This document shows positions 9,371 to 17,338 of a DNA stretch of 64,000 bases, piece by piece. The DNA lies in NCBI GenBank assembly GCA_024398135.1, contig CP073750.1, forward strand, positions 2,666,001 to 2,730,000. Reading direction: 5' to 3'. Every line of letters starts with the position of its first letter. Positions within the stretch are counted from its first letter, which is position 1. The translations under genes were made by a program, and so were the position numbers. The stretch is from a bacterium SCSIO 12643 (GTDB lineage: Bacteria > Bacteroidota > Bacteroidia > Flavobacteriales_G > Salibacteraceae). Below the pieces are notes generated by a model that was given only the letters and a program-made list of their open reading frames with translations, had not been told where the DNA came from and made no database searches.

Positions 9371-10801
9371 TTACGGTTTGTAAATTTTGAGTTTCATTCC
9401 CGGACTAATTTTATCCGTACACCCATTCCATTCCATGATGTTTTGTGCGGATACACCCGGGAATTTTTTTGCGATTAACCACAGGGACTCACCATTTTTA
9501 ACGGTATAGATTTGAGGTGTTCCTTTTCCCGGTTTTGCGGGTTTCGGCTTGACATTTATTTTATTATCTGCAGTTTCTTTAGGAAGGTCCGTAGTTTGAT
9601 TTTTTGGAACATATAAAACTAGTTTCTGGCCGATATTGATTCGATCAGATTTTAAATGATTCCATTGTTTGATTTGACTCACTTTTACATGATTCCGTTG
9701 CGCAATTTTACCTAATACGTCACCAGATTTTACGGTATATGTCACTGCCTTATATTTGGTTAAATCTGGAATCCCACTTTCCATTCTTTTACGTAATTCT
9801 TCAAGTTCTTTTTTCTTCCGAATTTCTTCTTCTTTTTGAAAAGCAAGGAAAGCATCATATTTCTGATGAAATAAATCTGCTTTTTCTTTTGGAAGATATA
9901 ACGGATATTGATTTCCCGGTAAAGCTTTTTTACCAATCAAAACCGGATTCATCATTTCTATTTGAGCCATTGGAATATCCATAAATTGACTAATCGTAGA
10001 AAAATCCAAAGTATCTGTTGGAATAACTTCCATCCAGTAAGATTCAGGAACAGACATAAGATGATCAGGTGTTTTGAAATGCGTAAGCCAATTGCTCCAT
10101 GCTTTTAGGTAGGAAAAATAACCTTGAATTTCCGGTGATAACTGTTCGAAAAATAAAGATGGATTGACTGTGTCCAGTTGGGCAATATGTTTATTGACAA
10201 ATGGCACTGAAGTGTAAAATGCGGTAATTACTAAAAAGTCATTATTCAGGTAATATTCGTTTAGAAATTGAATGTGCTTTGCAGCAGCGTCACTGGATTT
10301 TTCAATGTCATTACGTTCATCAATGAATTGATCAATTCGAAGTCCATACCTACGTGCAGTTACATAAGAGATTTGCCAAGGACCGGATTTGTCTTTTAAA
10401 TATTTAAGTGATGGATTGTCTCCACTTATGGTGAGTGGCAGTAAAGTGTACTCATCGCCAAGTTTATAAGTTCTAAGTGCTTTTTGATAATGTGGGAGTG
10501 CATGATGATATGTTTCTAAGAAACTATAAAGCTTGTCACATTCCTGAGCCAGGAATAAAGCCAGAAATTCTTCTTCATATTGTGGATTGAGCGGTAATGA
10601 ATCCAGAAATGCAAAGGATGGAATTTGAGTATTGGAAAGTAGAGGAGGGCAGTTATTTTTTTGATCAATGGATTTATGCGGAATTGCAGAGGTATATTCT
10701 TTGTGTGCTTTAATTATGGGTTGCACACGACTGACTGCAAAATCTTGCGTCCAGCCAGAAATAAGAATAAAAAGAAATCCTAAAAGAAATGTGTATTTCA
10801 T
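9371..10801 (-). CDS. LysM protein with degenerate lytic-transglycosylase domain
   Basis: 476 residues with an export signal (MKYTFLLGFLFILISGWTQ). Residues 110-180 follow the MltD/SLT pattern (LLPLTISGDNP ... GPWQISYVTARRYGL ... DERNDIEKSSDAAAKHI). The catalytic Glu that normally follows LLPxV is replaced by Ile125, so the domain is probably inactive as a lytic enzyme. A LysM-like segment at about 265-305, a Lys/Glu-rich coiled coil, then two clear LysM domains (YTVKSGDVLGKIAQRN and YTVKNGESLWLIAKKF) follow. The protein should bind peptidoglycan in the periplasm. A perfect -7 element lies just upstream. Confidence 0.85.
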   Translation of the reverse strand: MKYTFLLGFLFILISGWTQDFAVSRVQPIIKAHKEYTSAIPHKSIDQKNNCPPLLSNTQIPSFAFLDSLPLNPQYEEEFLALFLAQECDKLYSFLETYHHALPHYQKALRTYKLGDEYTLLPLTISGDNPSLKYLKDKSGPWQISYVTARRYGLRIDQFIDERNDIEKSSDAAAKHIQFLNEYYLNNDFLVITAFYTSVPFVNKHIAQLDTVNPSLFFEQLSPEIQGYFSYLKAWSNWLTHFKTPDHLMSVPESYWMEVIPTDTLDFSTISQFMDIPMAQIEMMNPVLIGKKALPGNQYPLYLPKEKADLFHQKYDAFLAFQKEEEIRKKKELEELRKRMESGIPDLTKYKAVTYTVKSGDVLGKIAQRNHVKVSQIKQWNHLKSDRINIGQKLVLYVPKNQTTDLPKETADNKINVKPKPAKPGKGTPQIYTVKNGESLWLIAKKFPGVSAQNIMEWNGCTDKISPGMKLKIYKP

Positions 10802-10818
10802 GAATTATAGTTGCCTTA

Positions 10819-10826
10819 CAAAAGTA
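10819..10826 (-). promoter_or_regulatory. Bacteroidota -7 element for the LysM gene
   Basis: On the minus strand the site reads TACTTTTG, a full match to TAnnTTTG, 18 nt before the ATG at 10801. No clear -33 TTG is at the expected distance, so it rests on the -7 box and its position. Confidence 0.45.
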
Positions 10827-10859
10827 TGCAGGGAAGTAATTCAGAAAAGGGATGTTGAA

Positions 10860-10891
10860 AACTGGGGAAAAGTCTTTTCTTCTCCCCAGTT
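10860..10891 (-). terminator. Terminator after the TonB receptor/DUF4249 operon
   Basis: Perfect 9-bp stem (AACTGGGGA 10860-10868 with TCCCCAGTT 10883-10891) with a 14-nt loop, followed on the minus strand by TTTT. It lies 18 nt past the DUF4249 stop. Confidence 0.65.
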
Positions 10892-10908
10892 GGTTTTAAA
10901 TGAATGTA

Positions 10909-11790
10909 TTATTCAACGATTTCAATAGTTTTTGAATCGATTCCTGCGGTGTAGAAAAAGCCTAATGCCAATACTTCATCTTCACCCTGTTTGTATACGT
11001 TACCTCTGATCTCCGCAGGTGGAGAAGCAAATGGACTTCCGGCTCCAAACAACTGTTGCTGAATAAGAGTTAGGTACTTTAAGTATCGTGCAGATATTTT
11101 AAGTTGTTCAATTGTAACAAATACCTGATTTGTTGGACTAGAAGCTTTGTAATTAACATATTGATCTTCTGACATTCCAAAAACATCCAAATCTGTAACA
11201 TCCTGTCCGTCTACAAAACGATCGTCAGCAAAGAATAGATCATCAGATTCGAATTGATAATAGTCATTTACATAAGACTTCCATTGATAGTTGTCACCAG
11301 CTCCTGCAGGCTCTTGTGTGTTTATTTTAACAAGTATTTCACCTCCTTGTGGACCGGGGCCACCTGGACTTTCGTTATATTCATACCATATGGTGTCAAT
11401 TGGCACAGGAGTTTCCATAATTTCTGAGGCAGATATATACCTTGAACCATCACTTAATGTGATATCGATTTGATAGTCTTTTCCTTCAATACCCTTATAT
11501 TGAAGTTCAAAACGTTTGTCTACCTGATTGAAACTATAAGTGCCAGCTTCAGTTCCATCTTCTAATAAAATAACCTTGGCATTTTGGTGTACGCTATAAT
11601 CAGGAACCTGATTTGAGAAATAGTTTTCCAGGTTACTTAATCTGACGTATTGCATGGTGTTGAGATTGGATAGGTAGCCATCTACAACTAAAACTGGTTT
11701 CGGATCATCCAATTTAAGATCAATGGTCTCATTACATGAAGTAATGGTCACGATCGCAAACAATAAAATGATATATAATTTGAGTTTCAT
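10909..11790 (-). CDS. DUF4249-family lipoprotein
   Basis: 293 residues. A type II signal peptide (MKLKLYIILLFAIVTITSC) with lipidated Cys19 is followed by the DUF4249 opening IDLKLDDPKPVLVVDGYLSN and a beta-rich body. Members of this family are almost always encoded just after a TonB-dependent receptor in Bacteroidota, as here (11 nt gap), and are presumed to be outer-membrane surface partners of that receptor. The ligand is unknown. It ends with a terminator, so the pair is a self-contained operon. Confidence 0.85.
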   Translation of the reverse strand: MKLKLYIILLFAIVTITSCNETIDLKLDDPKPVLVVDGYLSNLNTMQYVRLSNLENYFSNQVPDYSVHQNAKVILLEDGTEAGTYSFNQVDKRFELQYKGIEGKDYQIDITLSDGSRYISASEIMETPVPIDTIWYEYNESPGGPGPQGGEILVKINTQEPAGAGDNYQWKSYVNDYYQFESDDLFFADDRFVDGQDVTDLDVFGMSEDQYVNYKASSPTNQVFVTIEQLKISARYLKYLTLIQQQLFGAGSPFASPPAEIRGNVYKQGEDEVLALGFFYTAGIDSKTIEIVE

Positions 11791-11801
11791 GATTTCAATA
11801 A

Positions 11802-14192
11802 TTAAAATTTGAAGTTATAGGTGACAAATGGAACCGGAATTCCGATGATAGATAGTTGCTTCGCTTCCGTTTGTGTTGGATTGTTTTCACTTTGTGTGAA
11901 GTAGATCGAATATGGGTTTTTGCGACCATAAACGTTATACAATCCGAATGCTATCGATGAGCGCCACGACTTTTTACCCGTTTTGAATGCATAAGTTGCA
12001 GAGAGATCTAAACGGTGTGTATTTGGAATTCTAGAAGCATTTCTTGTACGGTAATCCGGAAGGATTTTACCATCCCATACATAACCACCATTTGGATACG
12101 TAGCAGGTCTTCCCGTCATGAAAATAAAGTTACCTGAAAGCTTCCATCTGTCTGTAAGCTCATACATTCCCACAATCGTTAAATCATGTGTTTTATCCCA
12201 ATTGGTAGGATATGGATTTCCTTCGTTAATTCCGTTGGCCACTTCTGTATAGTCTCCTGCTACAAAACCATCCACTTCCATTGTGGTTCTGGATAACGTG
12301 TAAGCAATCCATCCGGTTAATAAACCTTTTTTCTTGCTTAACATTAATTCTAAACCATAAGATGTACCATCGCCAGAAAGTAATTCGGTTTCGATATTAT
12401 CGTTGAGGAGTAATTCCGCACCATTTCTATAATCAACTAAGTCTCTCATACTCTTGTAGTACACTTCAGCAGAAAGCTCATAAGTATTCGATTTGAAGTT
12501 TCTGAAATAACCTACTACGTATTGATCTGCTGTAGCAGGGTCTACATAGTATCCGGCAGGCTTCCAAATATCAATAGGGGTTGCTGCGGTCGTATTACTA
12601 ATCAAGTGCATGTACTGACGTGTACGTTGATAGCTGGCTTTAAGAGATTGTTTTTCATTAAGAATGTAATTCACTCCCAATCTAGGTTCAAGTCCACCAT
12701 ATTGGGCAACGACATCTCCTTTTTCGTAACGTTTAGTGTCAATAATATCATCTTTTGTGGTTGGAACACCGTGCTCATAGATGTTAAGATCATACGGTCC
12801 CATATTGAAGTAATGGGTATAACGCAGTCCATATTGGAGTTTTAGTTTCTTCGTTACCTCATGTTCGGAACCTGCATAAATACTTGGCATACGCGCGGTT
12901 TCTTTTTGAACCGTAATGGTGTTGAAGTTTGAATTGTCACTTAATCCTTTTACTGTACCAGGGTAGAACTCGTAGTTTTGATACTCTGCACCAAAATCTA
13001 AAGTGATTTTTGGCGAAGCGAAATAAGTAAAAGCCAATTTACCTTCAGCAGTTACAATCCGAGAATTCCATTCGAAAGCTGACGCTCCAGAAGGTACCCC
13101 TAATGCGTATCCGTAATCAGAATAAACTCCGGTGACATTCATAAACAATTTGTCATTTACGATATGATTCCATCTGACACTACCTGTGGAATTACCCCAT
13201 TTCATGTTGAAGTCATCACCAAATCCAAAAACATCCTTACCGAAGTATCCCGAAGCAAAAACACGGTTTTTATCGTTGATCTTCCAACTGATTTTGGCAT
13301 TTAAATCATAGAAAAATGCTTTGTTGTCTTTAAAGTCGTTGGTGAGTTTTAAGAACAAATCCGCATAAGAACGTCTTCCCGAAACCAGGAAAGACACTTT
13401 GTCCTTTACTAAAGGTCCCTCTAACGTCAAACGACTAAATAGTAGTCCGATACCGCCAGTTCCTGAAAACTTTTTATCGTTTCCGTCTCTTTGACGTACA
13501 TCCATTACAGAGGAAAGACGCCCGCCATATTTAGAAGGGATCCCCCCTTTATATAGCGTCACATCTTTAATCGCATCAGGATTGAAAACGGAGAAGAAAC
13601 CAAATAAATGTGAAGAGTTGTAAACCGGAGCTTCATCCAGTAAGATGAGGTTCTGATCAATATTTCCTCCACGAACGTTAAATCCGGAAGCTCCTTCACC
13701 CACGCTGGTTACACCAGGACGAAGTTGAATAGATTTGATGACATCAGCTTCTCCCAAAAGTTGTGGGATGTCTTTAATAGTGGAAATGCTCAATTTCTCG
13801 ACACTCATCTGAACGTCTGTTACATTTTGATCTTCCTTGGTAGCTGAGATAACAAATTCTTCTAATACCTGATCGGATGAGGTTAATGTGAAATTAAGTG
13901 TTTTAGATTGGTCCATTTGAAAAGAATCCACGAAGGTTTGATACCCCACAAATGAGACTTCAAATGTGTAAAAACCCGGGTCAACAGTTAAGGAATAAAA
14001 CCCATAAACATTGGTGACAGCACCAGTACCGAGTTGTTTGACTTTGATCGTAGCTCCAATAAGATCTTCACCGGTAGAAGCGTCTCTTACATAGCCGCTT
14101 AAGGTTGGTTTACCGGGATTTTTTTGAGCAATTAGTAAATGAGATGTCCCTATTAACAGGAGAGTTAAAAAGGCTCGAAATATGTTTTTCAT
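11802..14192 (-). CDS. TonB-dependent outer-membrane receptor
   Basis: 796 residues. Signal peptide to about residue 22, then a carboxypeptidase-regulatory-like Ig domain (LSGYVRDASTGEDLIGATIKV ... YGFYSLTVDPG), then the plug (IPQLLGEADVIKSIQLRPGV, GFNVRGGNIDQNLILLDEAPVYN, KGGIPSKYGGRLSSVMDV) and a beta-barrel ending in aromatic Phe (VTYNFKF). It imports a ligand across the outer membrane using TonB energy. The domain order is that of the receptor subgroup paired with DUF4249, not the SusC/SusD nutrient pairs. A 12-bp palindrome lies 30 nt upstream of the start (14223-14234). Confidence 0.93.
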   Translation of the reverse strand: MKNIFRAFLTLLLIGTSHLLIAQKNPGKPTLSGYVRDASTGEDLIGATIKVKQLGTGAVTNVYGFYSLTVDPGFYTFEVSFVGYQTFVDSFQMDQSKTLNFTLTSSDQVLEEFVISATKEDQNVTDVQMSVEKLSISTIKDIPQLLGEADVIKSIQLRPGVTSVGEGASGFNVRGGNIDQNLILLDEAPVYNSSHLFGFFSVFNPDAIKDVTLYKGGIPSKYGGRLSSVMDVRQRDGNDKKFSGTGGIGLLFSRLTLEGPLVKDKVSFLVSGRRSYADLFLKLTNDFKDNKAFFYDLNAKISWKINDKNRVFASGYFGKDVFGFGDDFNMKWGNSTGSVRWNHIVNDKLFMNVTGVYSDYGYALGVPSGASAFEWNSRIVTAEGKLAFTYFASPKITLDFGAEYQNYEFYPGTVKGLSDNSNFNTITVQKETARMPSIYAGSEHEVTKKLKLQYGLRYTHYFNMGPYDLNIYEHGVPTTKDDIIDTKRYEKGDVVAQYGGLEPRLGVNYILNEKQSLKASYQRTRQYMHLISNTTAATPIDIWKPAGYYVDPATADQYVVGYFRNFKSNTYELSAEVYYKSMRDLVDYRNGAELLLNDNIETELLSGDGTSYGLELMLSKKKGLLTGWIAYTLSRTTMEVDGFVAGDYTEVANGINEGNPYPTNWDKTHDLTIVGMYELTDRWKLSGNFIFMTGRPATYPNGGYVWDGKILPDYRTRNASRIPNTHRLDLSATYAFKTGKKSWRSSIAFGLYNVYGRKNPYSIYFTQSENNPTQTEAKQLSIIGIPVPFVTYNFKF

Positions 14193-14372
14193 TTTAGTGT
14201 GAAAAATGTTGATTGAATGATGCGCAAATTTGCGGAATAATCATCATATAAAATTGTGAAATGTGTTAAACGGTTGATACCATAATTTAATTGTTTGGGA
14301 TGTCAATAAAAGGTTGATTTTTTATTCTAATGGCTTCTGAGGAGTGGTAGGTTTTTGTATTAGTTTAGTGGC

Positions 14373-15833
14373 ATGTGGAAATGGCTAAAGATATTCTTAG
14401 GACCTCTTTTGGGTGGAGTTGTTTTTTATTTGTTGCAGCAAAGCACTCAGGATCAGAATATGTCGATCACGGGAGGGGTGGCAGTGTGGATGGCTGTCTG
14501 GTGGATTACGGAAGCTATTCATATCTATTTTACTGCTTTGATACCGATTACTATTTTACCATTTGCAGGAGTGATTAGTATGAAAGAACTAGCTCCGGCT
14601 TACATGCCTGAAATCATATTCTTTTTTGTTGGAGGTTTCTTATTGGCGTTTGCGCTGGAAAAATGGAATTTGCATCGAAAAATAGCATTGAAATTACTAT
14701 TGATTTTTGGGCATACGCCAAAGCGTATTTTATTGGGTTTTATGTTTACCAGTTATGTGCTCAGCATGTGGATTTTGAATACAGCAGTGGTCATGATGTT
14801 GTTACCTGCCGCTTTGGCGGTACTCACTCAGATTTCAAAGTCGGTAAAACAGGGATTCGAAAACTTGAAAACACCTATATTATTAGGAATGGCATATGCA
14901 GCTTCTATTGGAGGAACTGCGACATTAATTGGTACTGCTCCCAATTTATATTTTATGGATTTTTACAATAGCCATTATCCGGATTTGGAGCCGATTACAT
15001 TTAGTGGGTGGTTTATGGTAGGGCTTCCAGCGAGTTTGATTTTTTTTATGGCGGCATATCTGTTTTTGGTTTGGAAATACTTTAAACAACAACCAGAATT
15101 AAATTTAAATGTGGATTACATCAAAGAAGAATATCGTAGGTTGGGGAAAATGACTTTTGAGCAGATTGGTGTGGCTATTGTTTTTTCGATAGCAGTTCTT
15201 TTATGGTTTACAGCAAAAGATGTTTCTGTAGGAGCGTTTCATTTTAAAGGGTGGACGCATATTTTCCCTGAACCAAAGTATATCAAGGAAAGTACGATCG
15301 CGATGTTAGCAGCATTTGTACTGTTCATATTGCCGGCCAAGAATGCTCAGGGACATTTGTTAGATTGGGAGGCAGCTAAGAAAATACCCCTGGGAATGAT
15401 TTTTTTATTTGGAGGTGGTTTTGCCATTGCCAAAGTAATTGGGATTACCGGACTCTCAAATTGGCTTGGGGAAAGTTTGGCATTTGTTTCTGCATATCCT
15501 CCGGTTTTGGTGGTGATATGTTTGGCCTTGTTTATGACTTTTTTCACAGAGCTTACGTCCAATACTGCTTCAACGGTTTTGATGTTACCTATATTGTTGG
15601 CATTGGCTTCAAATGTTAATGCACATCCAATGCTCATAATGATGCCTGTGATCATGTCGGCATCATTTGCATTTATGTTACCCGTAGCAACACCTCCGAA
15701 TACGATTGTCTATGCTACCGAGCAAATTGATAGTAAAGAAATGGCATCTACCGGATTTGCTTTGAATTTAATTGGCGTAGGCGTGAGTGTGTTTTTCGTT
15801 CTGGTGTGGGCAGCCTGGGTATACGGAATATAA
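14373..15833 (+). CDS. DASS/SLC13-family sodium:anion symporter
   Basis: 486 residues, about 12 membrane helices. The two repeats of the family are visible: SIGGTATLIGTAPN near residue 190 and TELTSNTASTVLMLPI near residue 395, the substrate and sodium binding loops. The last helix region carries the signature MLPVATPPNTIVYATEQI. Family members carry dicarboxylates, tricarboxylates or sulfate; the exact anion cannot be read from the sequence. It is single and convergent with the downstream FAH gene, with a 2-nt gap between the stops. Confidence 0.9.
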   Translation: MWKWLKIFLGPLLGGVVFYLLQQSTQDQNMSITGGVAVWMAVWWITEAIHIYFTALIPITILPFAGVISMKELAPAYMPEIIFFFVGGFLLAFALEKWNLHRKIALKLLLIFGHTPKRILLGFMFTSYVLSMWILNTAVVMMLLPAALAVLTQISKSVKQGFENLKTPILLGMAYAASIGGTATLIGTAPNLYFMDFYNSHYPDLEPITFSGWFMVGLPASLIFFMAAYLFLVWKYFKQQPELNLNVDYIKEEYRRLGKMTFEQIGVAIVFSIAVLLWFTAKDVSVGAFHFKGWTHIFPEPKYIKESTIAMLAAFVLFILPAKNAQGHLLDWEAAKKIPLGMIFLFGGGFAIAKVIGITGLSNWLGESLAFVSAYPPVLVVICLALFMTFFTELTSNTASTVLMLPILLALASNVNAHPMLIMMPVIMSASFAFMLPVATPPNTIVYATEQIDSKEMASTGFALNLIGVGVSVFFVLVWAAWVYGI

Positions 15834-15835
15834 AA

Positions 15836-16447
15836 TTACTTCACCGAAGTTTTCAGAAGTTCTTGCCCTTCAATTGAAGCGACTAATTGATCTCCGATTT
15901 GCACAGATCCAACACCTGCTGGAGTTCCGGTATAAATTAAGTCTCCTATTTTAAGTGTAAAATATTTTGAGATGTGTTCAATCAAAGTGTCGATATCGAA
16001 AAGCATGTCTTTAGTATTCCCAATTTGAACGGGAGTTCCATTTTTTTCTAGTTTGAAATTTAAATTTTGAAGATCTTCAAATTGATCCACTGGAATAAAT
16101 TTTCCGATAGGAGCGGAACCATCAAATGCTTTGGCAATTTCCCATGGTAAGCCTTTAGACTTAAGATCCTTTTGTACATCTCTTGCTGTAAAGTCTATTC
16201 CAACAGTGATTGAGTTGTAGTATTTATGCGCGAATTTCTTTTTGATGTGTTTTCCCAATCGATTGATTTTAACTACAATCTCAAGTTCGTGATGAACATC
16301 TTTGGTGAAATCTGGAATAAAAAATGGTTTTTGACTTTGAAGTAGCGCTGAATCGGGTTTCATAAACATAACCGGTTCTTTAGGAACAGGGTTGTTTAGT
16401 TCTTTTGCATGCATGGCATAATTACGCCCAATACAGATAATCTTCAT
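15836..16447 (-). CDS. Fumarylacetoacetate hydrolase (FAH) family protein
   Basis: 204 residues from the ATG at 16447; a longer frame runs into the upstream gene and is not likely. The FAH fold is clear: MKIICIGRNYAMHAKELNN, PVMFMKPDSALL, the metal-binding acidic residues in HHELEIVVKI, GIDFTARDVQKDLKSKGLPWEIAKAFDGSAP, and the final GDLIYTGTPAGVGSVQIGD. Small members act as acylpyruvase or oxaloacetate tautomerase/decarboxylase; I cannot choose. It starts 1 nt after the stop of the exonuclease gene, so the two are cotranscribed. Confidence 0.92.
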   Translation of the reverse strand: MKIICIGRNYAMHAKELNNPVPKEPVMFMKPDSALLQSQKPFFIPDFTKDVHHELEIVVKINRLGKHIKKKFAHKYYNSITVGIDFTARDVQKDLKSKGLPWEIAKAFDGSAPIGKFIPVDQFEDLQNLNFKLEKNGTPVQIGNTKDMLFDIDTLIEHISKYFTLKIGDLIYTGTPAGVGSVQIGDQLVASIEGQELLKTSVK

Positions 16448-16448
16448 G

Positions 16449-17213
16449 TTATTTTTTATTCTGATTTCTAATTTGTTGTAATACTTTTTTGGTGTTTTGA
16501 GAAAAATCACCTTTCATCATCCAGCCGTAATATGCCGGTTCTGTTTTGAGTACTTCAGCTACAGGTTTTCCTTTGTGTTTTCCAAAGTTGAATACCGTAA
16601 TATGATCATCGTTTTTTACAAAACGTCCTGCAAGATCCACCGCATTATGCATAGTAGTGAATTCACTTAAAAATTTAGTATCGCGTTTTAAGTCAGTGTA
16701 TTTTGCGAGTTGTGCTTCTAAAATTTCATAAGTAGCTAAAGTATCGGCCTCTGCACTATGCGCGTTACTTAGGTCTTTTCCACAATAGAATTTATATGCC
16801 GCTACCAAAGTACGTTGTTCTTTTTTGTGAAATATGTTTTGTACATCAATCAGGTCTCGGTCTGTCACATCAAAATCGTAACCTACCCGGTGAAATTCTT
16901 CAATCAAAAGTGGGACATCGAAGCGATTAGAATTATAACCAGCCAAATCACAATCATTTAAAAATAGATAGAGGTTTGGAGCAAGTTCAGAAAACGTTGG
17001 CGCATCTTTAACATCCTCATTTGTGATGCCATGAATCGCGGTTGATTTTTCAGGAATTGGAATTTCAGGATTGACTTTGTAGGTCCTCGTTTCAGCTTTG
17101 CCGTTCGGCATTACCTTATGAATAGAAATTTCAAGAATTCGATCTGTAGCGATATTAACCCCAGTTGTTTCAAGATCAAAAACAGCAATTGGTCTGGTTA
17201 GTTTTAAATTCAT
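16449..17213 (-). CDS. DEDDh 3'-5' exonuclease (DnaQ/epsilon-like)
   Basis: 254 residues. Exo I motif FDLETTGVN (Asp14, Glu16), Exo II in LAGYNSNRFDVPLL, and Exo IIIe-type HSAEADTLATYEIL with His and Asp. The C-terminal part (VFNFGKHKGKPVAEVLKTEPAYYGWMM) is the small extra domain often found in Bacteroidota exonucleases of this type. It is a proofreading-like or RNase T-like nuclease acting on single-stranded 3' ends; it is not fused to a polymerase. It leads a two-gene operon with the FAH-family gene. Confidence 0.92.
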   Translation of the reverse strand: MNLKLTRPIAVFDLETTGVNIATDRILEISIHKVMPNGKAETRTYKVNPEIPIPEKSTAIHGITNEDVKDAPTFSELAPNLYLFLNDCDLAGYNSNRFDVPLLIEEFHRVGYDFDVTDRDLIDVQNIFHKKEQRTLVAAYKFYCGKDLSNAHSAEADTLATYEILEAQLAKYTDLKRDTKFLSEFTTMHNAVDLAGRFVKNDDHITVFNFGKHKGKPVAEVLKTEPAYYGWMMKGDFSQNTKKVLQQIRNQNKK

Positions 17214-17257
17214 TTCGATGTTTGAATGATAGCAAAATGCTTTTTGTTTTGATGAAG

Positions 17258-17265
17258 CAAACTTA
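17258..17265 (-). promoter_or_regulatory. Candidate -7 element for the exonuclease operon
   Basis: Minus strand TAAGTTTG, a full TAnnTTTG match 44 nt before the ATG at 17213. No strong -33 box was seen. Confidence 0.4.
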
Positions 17266-17287
17266 AGAGATTTAAGTTTTACCCATA

Positions 17288-17317
17288 AAAAAACTCCCCG
17301 GAAATGAGGAGTTTTTT
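17288..17317. terminator. Bidirectional-type terminator after the PorE-like gene
   Basis: A perfect 10-bp stem (17288-17297 and 17308-17317, AAAAAACTCC / GGAGTTTTTT) with a 10-nt loop gives T-runs on both strands. It ends transcription of the gene at 17339 (minus). Confidence 0.85.
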
Positions 17318-17338
17318 CAATTTGTATGTTTGCTAGGT

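Noticed and set aside
14223-14234. 12-bp palindrome CGCAAATTTGCG upstream of the TonB receptor
   Set aside because: Too short to name as an operator by itself; mentioned only as a note.
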